Below are positions 49,480 through 57,751 of a stretch of DNA of 64,000 nt, piece by piece. The stretch spans positions 1,030,671 through 1,094,670 of the forward strand of contig LNDV01000034.1 in NCBI GenBank assembly GCA_001464765.1, in the 5' to 3' direction. Each line of letters starts with the position of its first letter. Within the stretch, counting starts at the first letter, position 1. Source of the stretch: Betaproteobacteria bacterium Ga0077526. Its GTDB lineage: Bacteria > Pseudomonadota > Gammaproteobacteria > Burkholderiales > Ga0077523. The position numbers and the translations under genes were made by a program. The notes beneath the pieces are model-generated. The model did not search any database. It was given only the letters and a program-made list of their open reading frames with translations, and was not told the origin of the DNA.

Positions 49480-50385
49480 TCAGCCTCGGGGCTTGTCCGC
49501 CTTCTCGAGGAATGCGCTGATCAAGCCGTCCGGCGCCTGGATGACGTGTTCGGGGCCCGGGAATCCGCCAGACTGCACGTCCGCGATGAAGTCCCTGAAC
49601 CCGCCGATGCGCTCTGCCTGCATTGCTTCCTGCATCTTGCGCAGGTCACGGTACTGCTTGGAATGGCGCGGATAGGGCGGCCCGTTGTTGCCGAGAATGT
49701 CCTCGGCGAACAGGAACTGAATGTCGCCGCCGCTGCCCGCGCCGATCGACGACGTGAGCAGGGTCGTGCGTTTCGTGATCTCGGCGAGCAGCGGCGCGGG
49801 GATCACCTCGACTTCCACGGCCCAGGCGCCTGCTTCCTCGATGCGCTTCACCTCATCGAGGATCCAGAGCGCTTCTTCTAGCGTCTTGCCCACGGCACGC
49901 AAGCCGCCGGTCCAGGTGCTCTTCCGCGGCACAAGACCGGCATGTCCCTGCACAGGCACGCCGGCTTCCGCCGCAGCGCTGATGAAGCGCGGCGACCACT
50001 GGCACATGATCGCGTCCGCGCCGAGTTCCATGGCGGTGTACGCGAGTCGGACCGCCTCGGTCTCGCTGGCGGCGGCGACGAGAGGCACGGAGAACGACAT
50101 GAAGGTGTTTGGTGCCGCCTTGCGGATCGCGGCGGCAGTCTCGGGACGCTTGGGATCGAAGCGGACCTTCATGGTGTCGATGCCGGCTTCCTCGGCAGCG
50201 GCGGCCTCTTCCGGCGTGAACGGGAGCGTCTCGCACAGCACGCGCTTGCCCTTCACGTCACGCAGGTCCTTCACGGTGTAGTTGCGCGTGCCGTAGGCGC
50301 CCCCGAGGGACATGACACGCTTGAGTCCGCGCTTGGCGGCGTCGCGCGGCGGAATGCCGCCGTCACCGGTTGAGTGGCTGGCCAT
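49480..50385 (-). CDS. PanB-like protein lacking metal-binding residues
   Basis: The 301-residue protein is related to ketopantoate hydroxymethyltransferase: GVPVQGHAGLVPRKSTWTGG, ALWILDEVKRIEEAGAWAVEVEVIPAPLLAEIT and SIGAGSGGDIQFLFAEDILG. In PanB two Asp and one Glu hold magnesium; here the corresponding segments read MKVRFDP, SFSVPL and IMCQW, so at least the second Asp and the Glu are missing. It is therefore probably a PEP-mutase/PanB-superfamily enzyme with another reaction. GGAGGAGA precedes the ATG at 50385. Confidence 0.75.
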   Translation of the reverse strand: MASHSTGDGGIPPRDAAKRGLKRVMSLGGAYGTRNYTVKDLRDVKGKRVLCETLPFTPEEAAAAEEAGIDTMKVRFDPKRPETAAAIRKAAPNTFMSFSVPLVAAASETEAVRLAYTAMELGADAIMCQWSPRFISAAAEAGVPVQGHAGLVPRKSTWTGGLRAVGKTLEEALWILDEVKRIEEAGAWAVEVEVIPAPLLAEITKRTTLLTSSIGAGSGGDIQFLFAEDILGNNGPPYPRHSKQYRDLRKMQEAMQAERIGGFRDFIADVQSGGFPGPEHVIQAPDGLISAFLEKADKPRG

Positions 50386-50532
50386 GATCGACTGTCTCCT
50401 CCCTCGCTGGTGGATGAATTCTGCGGCGAGTGTACCGCGCCGGACCACGGGCATCGCCCCGCGCCGCCTTGCCGGAGTTCTCATGCGGCGGCATCATTCC
50501 GGGTCCTATCGTTCAGAGCCGCTCATCACGTC

Positions 50533-51504
50533 GTGCCAGAAGCCATCGTTCTCCGCGAACCCGGTCCGCCCGAAGTCCTGAGGGTGGAGTCCGTCGAAGT
50601 CGGCGACCCGGGCGCCGGTCAGCTCCGTCTGCGGCAGACGTACGTCGGCGTCAACTTCCATGACTGCTACGTGCGCTCGGGTCTCTACAAGACGTTGCCG
50701 CTGCCGGGCATTCCCGGCCTGGAGGCCGTCGGTGTCGTCGAAGCGGTGGGCGCGGGCGTCACGGGGTTCGCGGTGGGCGATCGCGTGGCCTACTTCACGA
50801 ACACCTATGGGTCCTATGCAACGGCGCGACTGATCAGCGCAGAACTGCCCGTGAAGATCCCCGACGGCATCGACGACCGGACCGTCGCGGCGACCGGGCT
50901 GCGGGGCCTTACGGCGCAGATGCTCGCCTACTCCGTGTTCCCGATTCGCGCTGGCCAGACCGTGCTGATCCACGCCGCCGCCGGCGGCGTCGGCCGCCTG
51001 CTTTCGCAGCTTGCACGGCATCTGGGCGCCACCGTCATCGGCACGGTCGGCAGCGCTGCCAAGGCGGAACTCGCGCGCAGTGCCGGGTGCCATCACACGA
51101 TCCTCTATCGCGAAGAGAACTTCGTGGACCGCGTGCGCGAGATCACGAACGGCCGTGGCGTGGACGTCGCCTACGACTCCGTCGGCAAGGACACGTTTGC
51201 GGGCTCGCTCGAAGTGCTCGGCATTCGCGGGCATCTGTGCAACTTCGGGCAGTCGTCGGGACCGATCGCGCCGTTCCTCATTTCGCAGCTGTTCGGCAAG
51301 TCCAACAGCATCTCGCGTCCCGCGCTGTTCCACTACTTCGTCGGGGAAGAGCGCGAACCGATGGCTGCGCGGCTTTTCCAGGCGTTGAAGTCCGGCCTCA
51401 TGACCGCCGATCAGGCGCACGAGTACTCGTTTGCGGATGCGCCGCGTGCCCACGAGGACCTCGAAGGTCGCAAGACGAACGGCGCTGTGCTGCTGGTGGT
51501 TTGA
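50533..51504 (+). CDS. NADPH:quinone oxidoreductase (zeta-crystallin-like)
   Basis: The 323-residue medium-chain dehydrogenase/reductase lacks the zinc cysteines and fits quinone oxidoreductase: VNFHDCYVRSGLY near residue 38, LEAVGVVEAVGAGV, and the NADPH fold at AAAGGVGRLLSQLARHLG (near 143-160). It should reduce quinones or related enones with NADPH in the cytoplasm. The start is a GTG at 50533; its ribosome site is weak. It is divergent from the PanB-like gene and convergent with the amidase. Confidence 0.85.
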   Translation: MPEAIVLREPGPPEVLRVESVEVGDPGAGQLRLRQTYVGVNFHDCYVRSGLYKTLPLPGIPGLEAVGVVEAVGAGVTGFAVGDRVAYFTNTYGSYATARLISAELPVKIPDGIDDRTVAATGLRGLTAQMLAYSVFPIRAGQTVLIHAAAGGVGRLLSQLARHLGATVIGTVGSAAKAELARSAGCHHTILYREENFVDRVREITNGRGVDVAYDSVGKDTFAGSLEVLGIRGHLCNFGQSSGPIAPFLISQLFGKSNSISRPALFHYFVGEEREPMAARLFQALKSGLMTADQAHEYSFADAPRAHEDLEGRKTNGAVLLVV

Positions 51505-51547
51505 CGGGGAGGGCTCAGGCCGCGCGAGCGCGTGCCTGGGCTCGCTT

Positions 51548-52996
51548 CTACGCGGGCGGCTGCGCGTCAGCCACTGGCGCCCGCCGCCCGAACCACGGCT
51601 TCGCCTCCTCGAGCTCGCCGCCCAGCCCGAACAGCGTAGCCTCGTCGCCGAACCGCCCCACCAGCTGGACTGCGACCGGCAGACCGTCGGCAGACTGACC
51701 CATCGGCAGCATCAGCCCCGGCTGTCCGGTCTGGTTGAACCAGACGGTGAAGGGCGAAAACGCGAACACGCGGCGCCAGTACTCGTGCACGTCGTCCATC
51801 ATCATGTCGAGCCAGCCCAGCTTGACCGGCGGCTCGGCCAGACCGGGCGTCAGCAACACATCCCAGTCGGAATGAAATGCGGCCATCTGTCGCCCGAGGC
51901 GGTGCGCCGCCTGCGTGGCACGTACGTAGTCGGCGCCGCTCACGCTCTCACCCAGCTTGGCCGTGAGCCACGTGATGCGTTCGACTTCGTCTTCGCTGGG
52001 ACCGCGGCCTGCGGTGGGATGGCCGGCGAGGTTGACGATGGTGTTCGCCGAGGCGAGGGTCAGGAACGTCGGAACGATGGCGGCGGCATCGATCTCGGGA
52101 TCGCGCTCCTCCACGTGATGGCCGAGATCGATGCACAGCTGCACAGTCTCGGCGAGTGTCCGGAGGAAGTCGGGATGGATCGCGACCCCCCTGGGTGCGC
52201 GCGTCGTCCAGGCGATGCGAAGCTTGCGCGGGAGCTTGCCGACTTTCGAGAGGAACGTCCCGTCCGGCGCGGGCGCCACGTACGGATCTCCAGGGCCTGC
52301 CCCGCAGGTGGCGTCGAGCAGCGCTGCGCTGTCGCGCACGCTGAGAGACACCGCGTGCTCGGTCGATTGACCGCCGAGGCCTTCCCCCGCGAAGGGCGCA
52401 AAGGTATTGCGGCTTCGCGTCGGCTTCAGGCCCACCACGCCGCAGCAGGCCGCCGGCACACGGATCGACCCGAAACCATCGGATGCGTGAGCGATAGGCA
52501 GCATTCGTGCACCCACTGCCGCGGCCGCGCCGCCGCTGGAGCCGCCCGAAATGCGCGAGAGGTCCCACGGATTTCGCGTCGGTCCGTGCAGGCGAGGTTC
52601 GCAAGTGAGCGAAAGACCCAGCTCGCAGGTGTTGGTGCGGCCGAAGATCACCAGCCCGGCCTTCTTCAGCCGCTTTATGTGTTCGCTGTCCTCGGTGGCC
52701 GGAGGCGTATCCGCGAAGAAGGTCGACCCGCGGGTCATCCGCACCCCGCGGATGGGTGAAGTGAGATCCTTGATGAGATAGGGAACCCCGGAGAACGGAC
52801 CGTCCGGCAGGCTGGCGCCGATGGCGTCGCGGCCGTAGTCGTAGAGCTTGGTCACCACGGCGTTGACCGCGGGGTTGCGGGCTTCGACGCGCGCGATCGC
52901 GGCGTCGAGCAGTTCCGCAGCAGTGACTTCCTTTCGCTTCACCAGCTGCGCCAGGCCCATCGCGTCGTAGTCCTCGAACTGCTTGAAGCCACTCAT
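51548..52996 (-). CDS. Amidase-signature hydrolase (6-aminohexanoate cyclic dimer hydrolase-like)
   Basis: The 482-residue hydrolase has the Ser-cisSer-Lys triad: Lys76 (YLIKDLTSP), cis-Ser154 (GGSSGG) and Ser177 (ASDGFGSIRVP). The N-terminal length and ASDG-x-GSIR segment resemble NylA-type cyclic amide hydrolases. The exact substrate is unknown. GGGGAGA precedes the ATG at 52996. It is unrelated in position to the amidase at 18.3 kb, and the two share only family motifs. Confidence 0.85.
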   Translation of the reverse strand: MSGFKQFEDYDAMGLAQLVKRKEVTAAELLDAAIARVEARNPAVNAVVTKLYDYGRDAIGASLPDGPFSGVPYLIKDLTSPIRGVRMTRGSTFFADTPPATEDSEHIKRLKKAGLVIFGRTNTCELGLSLTCEPRLHGPTRNPWDLSRISGGSSGGAAAAVGARMLPIAHASDGFGSIRVPAACCGVVGLKPTRSRNTFAPFAGEGLGGQSTEHAVSLSVRDSAALLDATCGAGPGDPYVAPAPDGTFLSKVGKLPRKLRIAWTTRAPRGVAIHPDFLRTLAETVQLCIDLGHHVEERDPEIDAAAIVPTFLTLASANTIVNLAGHPTAGRGPSEDEVERITWLTAKLGESVSGADYVRATQAAHRLGRQMAAFHSDWDVLLTPGLAEPPVKLGWLDMMMDDVHEYWRRVFAFSPFTVWFNQTGQPGLMLPMGQSADGLPVAVQLVGRFGDEATLFGLGGELEEAKPWFGRRAPVADAQPPA

Positions 52997-53161
52997 CTCG
53001 ATCGTCTCCCCGGATTCGATGCGACAGGTACCGGAACATCGGAACATCGGAACAGCGCTGAGCCACTGCGGATGAGCTGCAGCGACCGGAGAGGAGAGCA
53101 TAGTCCCCTTGGCGTGCTGGTGCATCGTTGCCACGGGCGCGAGCGCAAGTCCTGTCGTGAA

Positions 53162-53185
53162 ATGCTACGAATCTAGACCTGACCC
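53162..53185. repeat. RAYT-type REP sequence, copy 1
   Basis: The 24-base sequence (ATGCTACGAATCTAG...GACCC) differs from the right end of the RAYT unit at one position. It lies upstream of the amidase gene. Confidence 0.8.
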
Positions 53186-53206
53186 TGACGTTCTCGGGAT
53201 GGCAGG

Positions 53207-53230
53207 ATGCTACGAATCTAGACCTGACCC
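53207..53230. repeat. RAYT-type REP sequence, copy 2
   Basis: It is identical to copy 1 and in the same orientation, 45 bases away. It overlaps the 3' end of the small gene on the minus strand and supplies its last codons and stop. Confidence 0.8.
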
Positions 53231-53449
53231 CGGTGTTTCGTTGGGGGCGCTGGGTGCGGACGGCTGTTGCGGTGGCTCTGACGACGAAGGCTCCCACGGA
53301 ACCTCGTCGACGATGAGTTCGACGGTGGTGAGTCGGCGGCGGGTCTCCGAGTCGTAGCGGTAGCGCACGCGCAGCAGGCGGTCGCCATACTGGCGGAGGA
53401 GCTTCTTGGTCCCGTTGCGGCCGGGAGGGAGGGTAACGCGGGAGCTCAT
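53210..53449 (-). CDS. Small conserved-type protein, C-terminus encoded by a REP sequence
   Basis: The 79-residue product starts MSSRVTLPPGRNGTKKLL and contains RYGDRLLRVRYRYD-like and TVELIVDEVPWEP segments, the layout of short uncharacterised proteins seen near mobile elements in proteobacteria (recalled, not searched). After a Ser/Pro/Gln-rich stretch the last residues (GSGLDS) and the stop are encoded by the REP copy at 53207-53230. The natural C-terminus was therefore probably replaced by the insertion. No function known. Confidence 0.6.
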   Translation of the reverse strand: MSSRVTLPPGRNGTKKLLRQYGDRLLRVRYRYDSETRRRLTTVELIVDEVPWEPSSSEPPQQPSAPSAPNETPGSGLDS

Positions 53450-53746
53450 GATGCGGCGGAGCGGGGATGGCAACGGCTGCATCGTGCCGGCGTGGCGGGG
53501 TTCGCCGGCAAGAAGGACGACGGAGCGCATCGCAAGGCACGCGCGGTGGCACGACCCGCGACTGCGGCCGACTGCGCGGGGTTGCGCCGGATTCCCGCGC
53601 CGACCGACAATGTCTTCCTGACGGCGCTATTCAGGCAGGCTCAGGCGCACCGTTATCGATGGAATACCCATGCGGAGTGCCTGCCGGCCGCAACGCCGGC
53701 GTGCGGTGCGACACTCCTCCGGGGCGGCCCACCCAGAGATTTCTCC

Positions 53747-54223
53747 ATGACGACGCCAGCGCTCTCCGACTCCGACCCCTCGACCGTCCATCCGGCTGAC
53801 GCGGGGATCGACTCGGCTCGCCGCGCGGGGGATCAGCGTGTTTCCGCGGCTGCGATCTTCTGGCGGATCCTCGGCGCGACGAGTGTGTGCATAGGAATCG
53901 TCAATGCCTTCATCCCTCTGCTGCCCACGACGGTGTTCCTGCTCATCGGCGTATGGGCGTGGAGCAAGGGCGCGCCCGAATGGCGGGAGCGGCTGCTCGC
54001 GCATCCGCGCTACGGTCCGCCTCTTAGGCATTGGGAGAACGGCAGAACCATCACCCGTCGCGGCAAGCGCCTGGCGGTGATGGGAATGGCGTTGAGCTTT
54101 TCGGTAACTCTGGCGCTCGCCGGCGTCCGACCCGTGACGATCGCGGTAGGCGTCGGACTGGCTGTCCTGGCAGCGTGGCTGTGGAGTCGCCCGGAACCGG
54201 CCGATCGGGACATCACCCCGTAG
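53747..54223 (+). CDS. YbaN-like DUF454 inner-membrane protein
   Basis: The 158-residue protein has an N-terminal tail of about 35 residues and a DUF454 core with three to four membrane helices: GIVNAFIPLLPTTVFLLIGVWAWSKG (the conserved LPTTPF-like segment, here LPTTVF), then WRERLLAHPRYGPPLRHW and two further helices. The function of YbaN proteins is unknown. The ATG at 53747 is the first that gives a sensible N-terminus. Confidence 0.8.
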   Translation: MTTPALSDSDPSTVHPADAGIDSARRAGDQRVSAAAIFWRILGATSVCIGIVNAFIPLLPTTVFLLIGVWAWSKGAPEWRERLLAHPRYGPPLRHWENGRTITRRGKRLAVMGMALSFSVTLALAGVRPVTIAVGVGLAVLAAWLWSRPEPADRDITP

Positions 54224-54231
54224 CCCGGACG

Positions 54232-54260
54232 AGGCCCCGAAGGGGCCGACTCCGGGGCCT
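54232..54260. terminator. Hairpin between convergent YbaN-like and porin genes
   Basis: AGGCCCCG (54232-54239) pairs with CGGGGCCT (54253-54260); a shorter alternative stem (GGCCCC-GAA-GGGGCC, 54233-54247) competes with it. There is no U-tract. It probably ends transcription from both sides. Confidence 0.4.
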
Positions 54261-54325
54261 TGCACTACCACGATCCGCGCGCCAGGCAGGCGCCCGATCG
54301 TGCTGCTTAAACCGACTCGGCCGTC

Positions 54326-55840
54326 TCAGAAGAAGTCGAACTGCCCCCTCAGCGTCAGGCTGTTGGTACGGTTCATCGACTGACCGTTCACCACGATCGG
54401 CGAGTCGAACTCTGTCCTCACGTAGTTCAGCATGAGCGCCACATGCGCCGTGGGCATCCACTTCAGGGCGAGCGTGTAGGCGTCTGCGCGCGACGTGGAT
54501 TGCGTCACTGCCGGTGCGAGCGTGTTTCCCCCCAGCACACCCGAATTGGCGGGGTTGGTTGTCGTGAAGTCGGCCCCATCGAAGAAGCTGTACCGCCCGC
54601 TCACCTGAATGGCCCCGGATCCACCGCCGGCGGTGGAGAACGGGCTTTGCGGCACGATCCTGCCGAAGACGCCGTTGCGGTAGAACTCGGAGAAGGACTC
54701 GCCGGTCACGAGCCAGCTCGCCGAGACATAGCCCGACGAGATTCCGCGATCGAAGGCCTGTCCCCCTTGCAGCGTTCCCGTGTAGTTTGCCTGCGCGTAT
54801 TCGCCCTGAAGCTTGAACTGACGGTATGACAGGGCGCCTTCCAGCGCGCCGATGGTGCGGTCGATGCTGCGTGATGCGGAAGCACTGCCGGTATTGAACG
54901 GCACGGGGTTGAAGAACACCGGCCCCCGGTCTTCTGTCAGCCCGTTCGCGGCCGCGTAGCCCGCGCTCGTCGCGTCGCCGTTCGCCAGCGAGCCGGTCTT
55001 GTAGCTGCCGCCGAAGTGCAGGACGGTGTTCTCCAGGGACATCCAAGCGGCTGCGTTGCCCACGAGGCGCAGCGTGACGTCCTTGCTCGACGCGGCGCCC
55101 TCAGGACCGTTTCGCTGAAACTCGTCGAGATTGATGCCGGTACCGTTGGTGATGCTAACGCCGTAGTAGGTGCCGGCGAACGGCGCACCGTGAAGCATCA
55201 CCCCGCGGTCATACAGGAAGTTCTGCAGCAGATTGAACATGAGGCTGCGCTCCTGGAACTCCACGTGAAACGGGCTCATCGTGGACTCCAGCATGAACTG
55301 CGGCTTGAACTGGCCGAGTCGGATACGTGCCTTGGGCGAGGGGGCGTACTCCAGAAATCCCTGCAGCAACCCTGCCGACGCCGGCGTGCCCGACTGTGTG
55401 CTCGCGCCGAATACCAGCTCGGACTCGAGAAAGCCGGTGAGCTCCCGGTTCACGGTGAATCCGAGACCGATCCGCGCGCGCCGCAACGAGAAGGTGTCCG
55501 CCTTCGCATCGGTATCGAGAAAATCCCGGTAGTCCGCCATACCCCGCGCTGTCGCCCGCACGGACCACTTGCCGTCCGGGTCTTCGAGGACCAGTCCGTC
55601 CGCCACGCGGATTCGTGGAACACTGCCGTCGGCAGGCTTTGCGGGCGCTTTGGCTGCTGTCCTTTCGGACTCGAGTCGACGTATGCGCTCCTCGAGCGCC
55701 CGGATCTCGGCGGACTCGGCACTGCGCTCGACAGGATCGTCAGCAACGCCCAGGGACGGCGCGAGCGTGAGCAGCGCCAAAGTGCTGTGGCACGCGTATC
55801 GCCGGATGTTCTTGTTGGATAGGGTAGGCATGAGAATCAT
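54326..55840 (-). CDS. OprP/OprO-type phosphate-selective porin family protein
   Basis: The 504-residue precursor has a signal peptide (to about residue 33), a short coiled coil (ESAEIRALEERIRRLESERTAAK) that can trimerise, then a 16-strand-type porin barrel ending in Phe (LTLRGQFDFF), the outer-membrane assembly signal. The family includes phosphate and polyphosphate porins, but selectivity is not readable. CAGGAG precedes the ATG at 55840. Confidence 0.87.
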   Translation of the reverse strand: MILMPTLSNKNIRRYACHSTLALLTLAPSLGVADDPVERSAESAEIRALEERIRRLESERTAAKAPAKPADGSVPRIRVADGLVLEDPDGKWSVRATARGMADYRDFLDTDAKADTFSLRRARIGLGFTVNRELTGFLESELVFGASTQSGTPASAGLLQGFLEYAPSPKARIRLGQFKPQFMLESTMSPFHVEFQERSLMFNLLQNFLYDRGVMLHGAPFAGTYYGVSITNGTGINLDEFQRNGPEGAASSKDVTLRLVGNAAAWMSLENTVLHFGGSYKTGSLANGDATSAGYAAANGLTEDRGPVFFNPVPFNTGSASASRSIDRTIGALEGALSYRQFKLQGEYAQANYTGTLQGGQAFDRGISSGYVSASWLVTGESFSEFYRNGVFGRIVPQSPFSTAGGGSGAIQVSGRYSFFDGADFTTTNPANSGVLGGNTLAPAVTQSTSRADAYTLALKWMPTAHVALMLNYVRTEFDSPIVVNGQSMNRTNSLTLRGQFDFF

Positions 55841-56409
55841 GGAAGCTCCTGGGGGAGTCGTGTCGACGAGCGCCTCGCAAGTCCTTTCCATCCGTGGCGT
55901 CGGTCCGAGCTGCGCTCACGGCCGACACACCAGAGATCAGGAAGCGAGTTCCCGACGATGCGGGTTCATCTGGCAATCGGCCCGGACATGAGCGTCCCGA
56001 TTGCCGGATCTGCGCAGAGGCGCCGATCGCAGGTCTGGTCGGAGGAACTCATGGGGCCGGGGCGGTCAGGCATTGAGCGCTGCCGGGACTGGCGTGGATG
56101 AAGCGACAGCTTCACCCGCCCGCGGCTTCCCGAAGGGGAGGCAGAAAAACGCGGCGGCGAACGGGATGGGGATGCGGGGCGTCAGGCGATTCATGGAAGG
56201 ACTCGGCCACAAAGGATGGATCGGAGGTCCCTGGCGCAGCGAGCAAGTGATCGACATTGTTGGTCTTGTCTTCGTCATCCTGACCGCGGCGGCGAGGATA
56301 GCTTGCCGCCAACCGCGATGGCAAGCAGGACTGCTTCTTCCGGGGAAGTCTTCCCGAGTTCCGGCGAACGCCTGCCAGCCGACGCAGGGGGCGGCCCGGC
56401 CGGTGCGAA
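55841..56409. other. 569-base intergenic region
   Basis: No gene was recognised between the porin start and the end of the HlyD gene. It holds the porin promoter region and the 3' end of the secretion operon; no clear hairpin terminator was found. Confidence 0.45.
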
Positions 56410-57744
56410 CTACTGTGTGGGTTCGCGGAACGCCGTACGCATCGAATCGATCACCGGTTCCAGCATGTAGTCGAGGATCGTGCGCGACGGCGTGCGCAGA
56501 TACACCATCGTCTGCATGCCCGGCTTCAGCGGCTCGGTCAGCCCCGTGGTTGCAGGCTTGTCGACCTTCAGGCGGATCACATAGGCGGTCATCGTGTCGC
56601 GCACCTTCACGGCGTCTGCGGAGATGTAGTCCACCGTGGCCGTCAGCAGCGGCATGGTCCGCCGGTTCCAGCCGGTCACCTGGATGTCGGCGCGGCCGCC
56701 GATGTGCACGTGCCGGATATCCTTCGGCTCGATCGGCACCTCGATGAACTGCGAGTCGTCGGTCGGCACGATCTCCATCACGGTCTGCAGCGGCCCCAGG
56801 GCGGAGCCCACGAAGACGGACCGCAGGTTCATCACCGTGCCGTCCATGGGAGCGGTGATGGTGTCGCGCTGCACGTCGGACCGCTGTGCCGCCACCTGCT
56901 GTTCCAGCTGATACAGCCGGTCGTCGCTGGACTTGAGCTCCTGTGCGACGTTCTCCTGGAAGCGGTTCCGCTGCTCGGCGATGCGCCGGTCCAGCTCGGC
57001 GATGCGCTGGTCGGCGCGCAGTCGCTCGGCCTGCAATTCTCCGGCGCTCGCGCGCTCTGCCACCTGGGTGCGCTTGAGTTCCAGGACCCGCTGGCGGGAT
57101 ACGAAGCCCAGCGCCACGAGTTCCTCGTTGGCGTTCAGTTGCTCGTTCGCCAGGGAGACGGCCGTCTTCTGCATCTCGGCGCGCTCGGCGAGCTGGACCC
57201 GCTCTTCGCGGATAAGCTGCATCTCGCGTCGCATGGCGTACTCGGCACTTTCGAGCGCGTCCCGACGGTTGCGGAACACCATCTCTTCCTGCTCGATGAT
57301 CTGCGCGATCTCCGGATCCTCCGCCTTCGACTGCACGGTCGGCGGGAACACGACCCGATCCGAGAAGAGCTGCTCCGATCGCAGCCGCGCGTTGCGGGCG
57401 AGTTCGGAGATGTGCTGGTAGCGGGTGGACTGCAGCCCCGCGAGACGCGAGGGTTCGGAGATTTCCAGCAGCGGCTGCCCGGGCTTCACCTTCGCGCCGT
57501 CGCGCACGTGCATCGCGCTGACGATGCCGCCCTTCGAGTGCTGGATCGGAATGCGTTCGTTGCGCACCTTCACCACGCCCTGCGCCACGACGGCGCCTTC
57601 GAGCGGCGCGAGTGCCATCCACGTGAGCCCGCCGCCGATGAAGATGAAGATCAGGAAGAACCCGACCTTCAGGATCGTCGACGGGTCCTCCGGCAGCTCG
57701 CCGGCGATGCCGATCCGGAACAGCTTGTGGAAGGTACCTTTCAT
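56410..57744 (-). CDS. Type I secretion membrane-fusion protein (HlyD/PrtE family)
   Basis: The 444-residue adaptor has one N-terminal membrane helix (about 25-48), a lipoyl-like half (VRNERIPIQHSKGGIVSAMHVRDGAKVKPGQPLLEI), a long alpha-helical hairpin (about 95-280) and a C-terminal beta domain ending EPVIDSMRTAFREP. It bridges the ABC protein and an outer-membrane TolC-like channel. It starts 7 bases after the ABC gene. No TolC or secreted substrate gene is in the window. Confidence 0.92.
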   Translation of the reverse strand: MKGTFHKLFRIGIAGELPEDPSTILKVGFFLIFIFIGGGLTWMALAPLEGAVVAQGVVKVRNERIPIQHSKGGIVSAMHVRDGAKVKPGQPLLEISEPSRLAGLQSTRYQHISELARNARLRSEQLFSDRVVFPPTVQSKAEDPEIAQIIEQEEMVFRNRRDALESAEYAMRREMQLIREERVQLAERAEMQKTAVSLANEQLNANEELVALGFVSRQRVLELKRTQVAERASAGELQAERLRADQRIAELDRRIAEQRNRFQENVAQELKSSDDRLYQLEQQVAAQRSDVQRDTITAPMDGTVMNLRSVFVGSALGPLQTVMEIVPTDDSQFIEVPIEPKDIRHVHIGGRADIQVTGWNRRTMPLLTATVDYISADAVKVRDTMTAYVIRLKVDKPATTGLTEPLKPGMQTMVYLRTPSRTILDYMLEPVIDSMRTAFREPTQ

Positions 57745-57751
57745 CGGGTCG

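Noticed and set aside
53162..53230. CRISPR-like direct repeats
   Set aside because: There are only two copies, they match the ends of the RAYT unit, and no cas gene is in the window.
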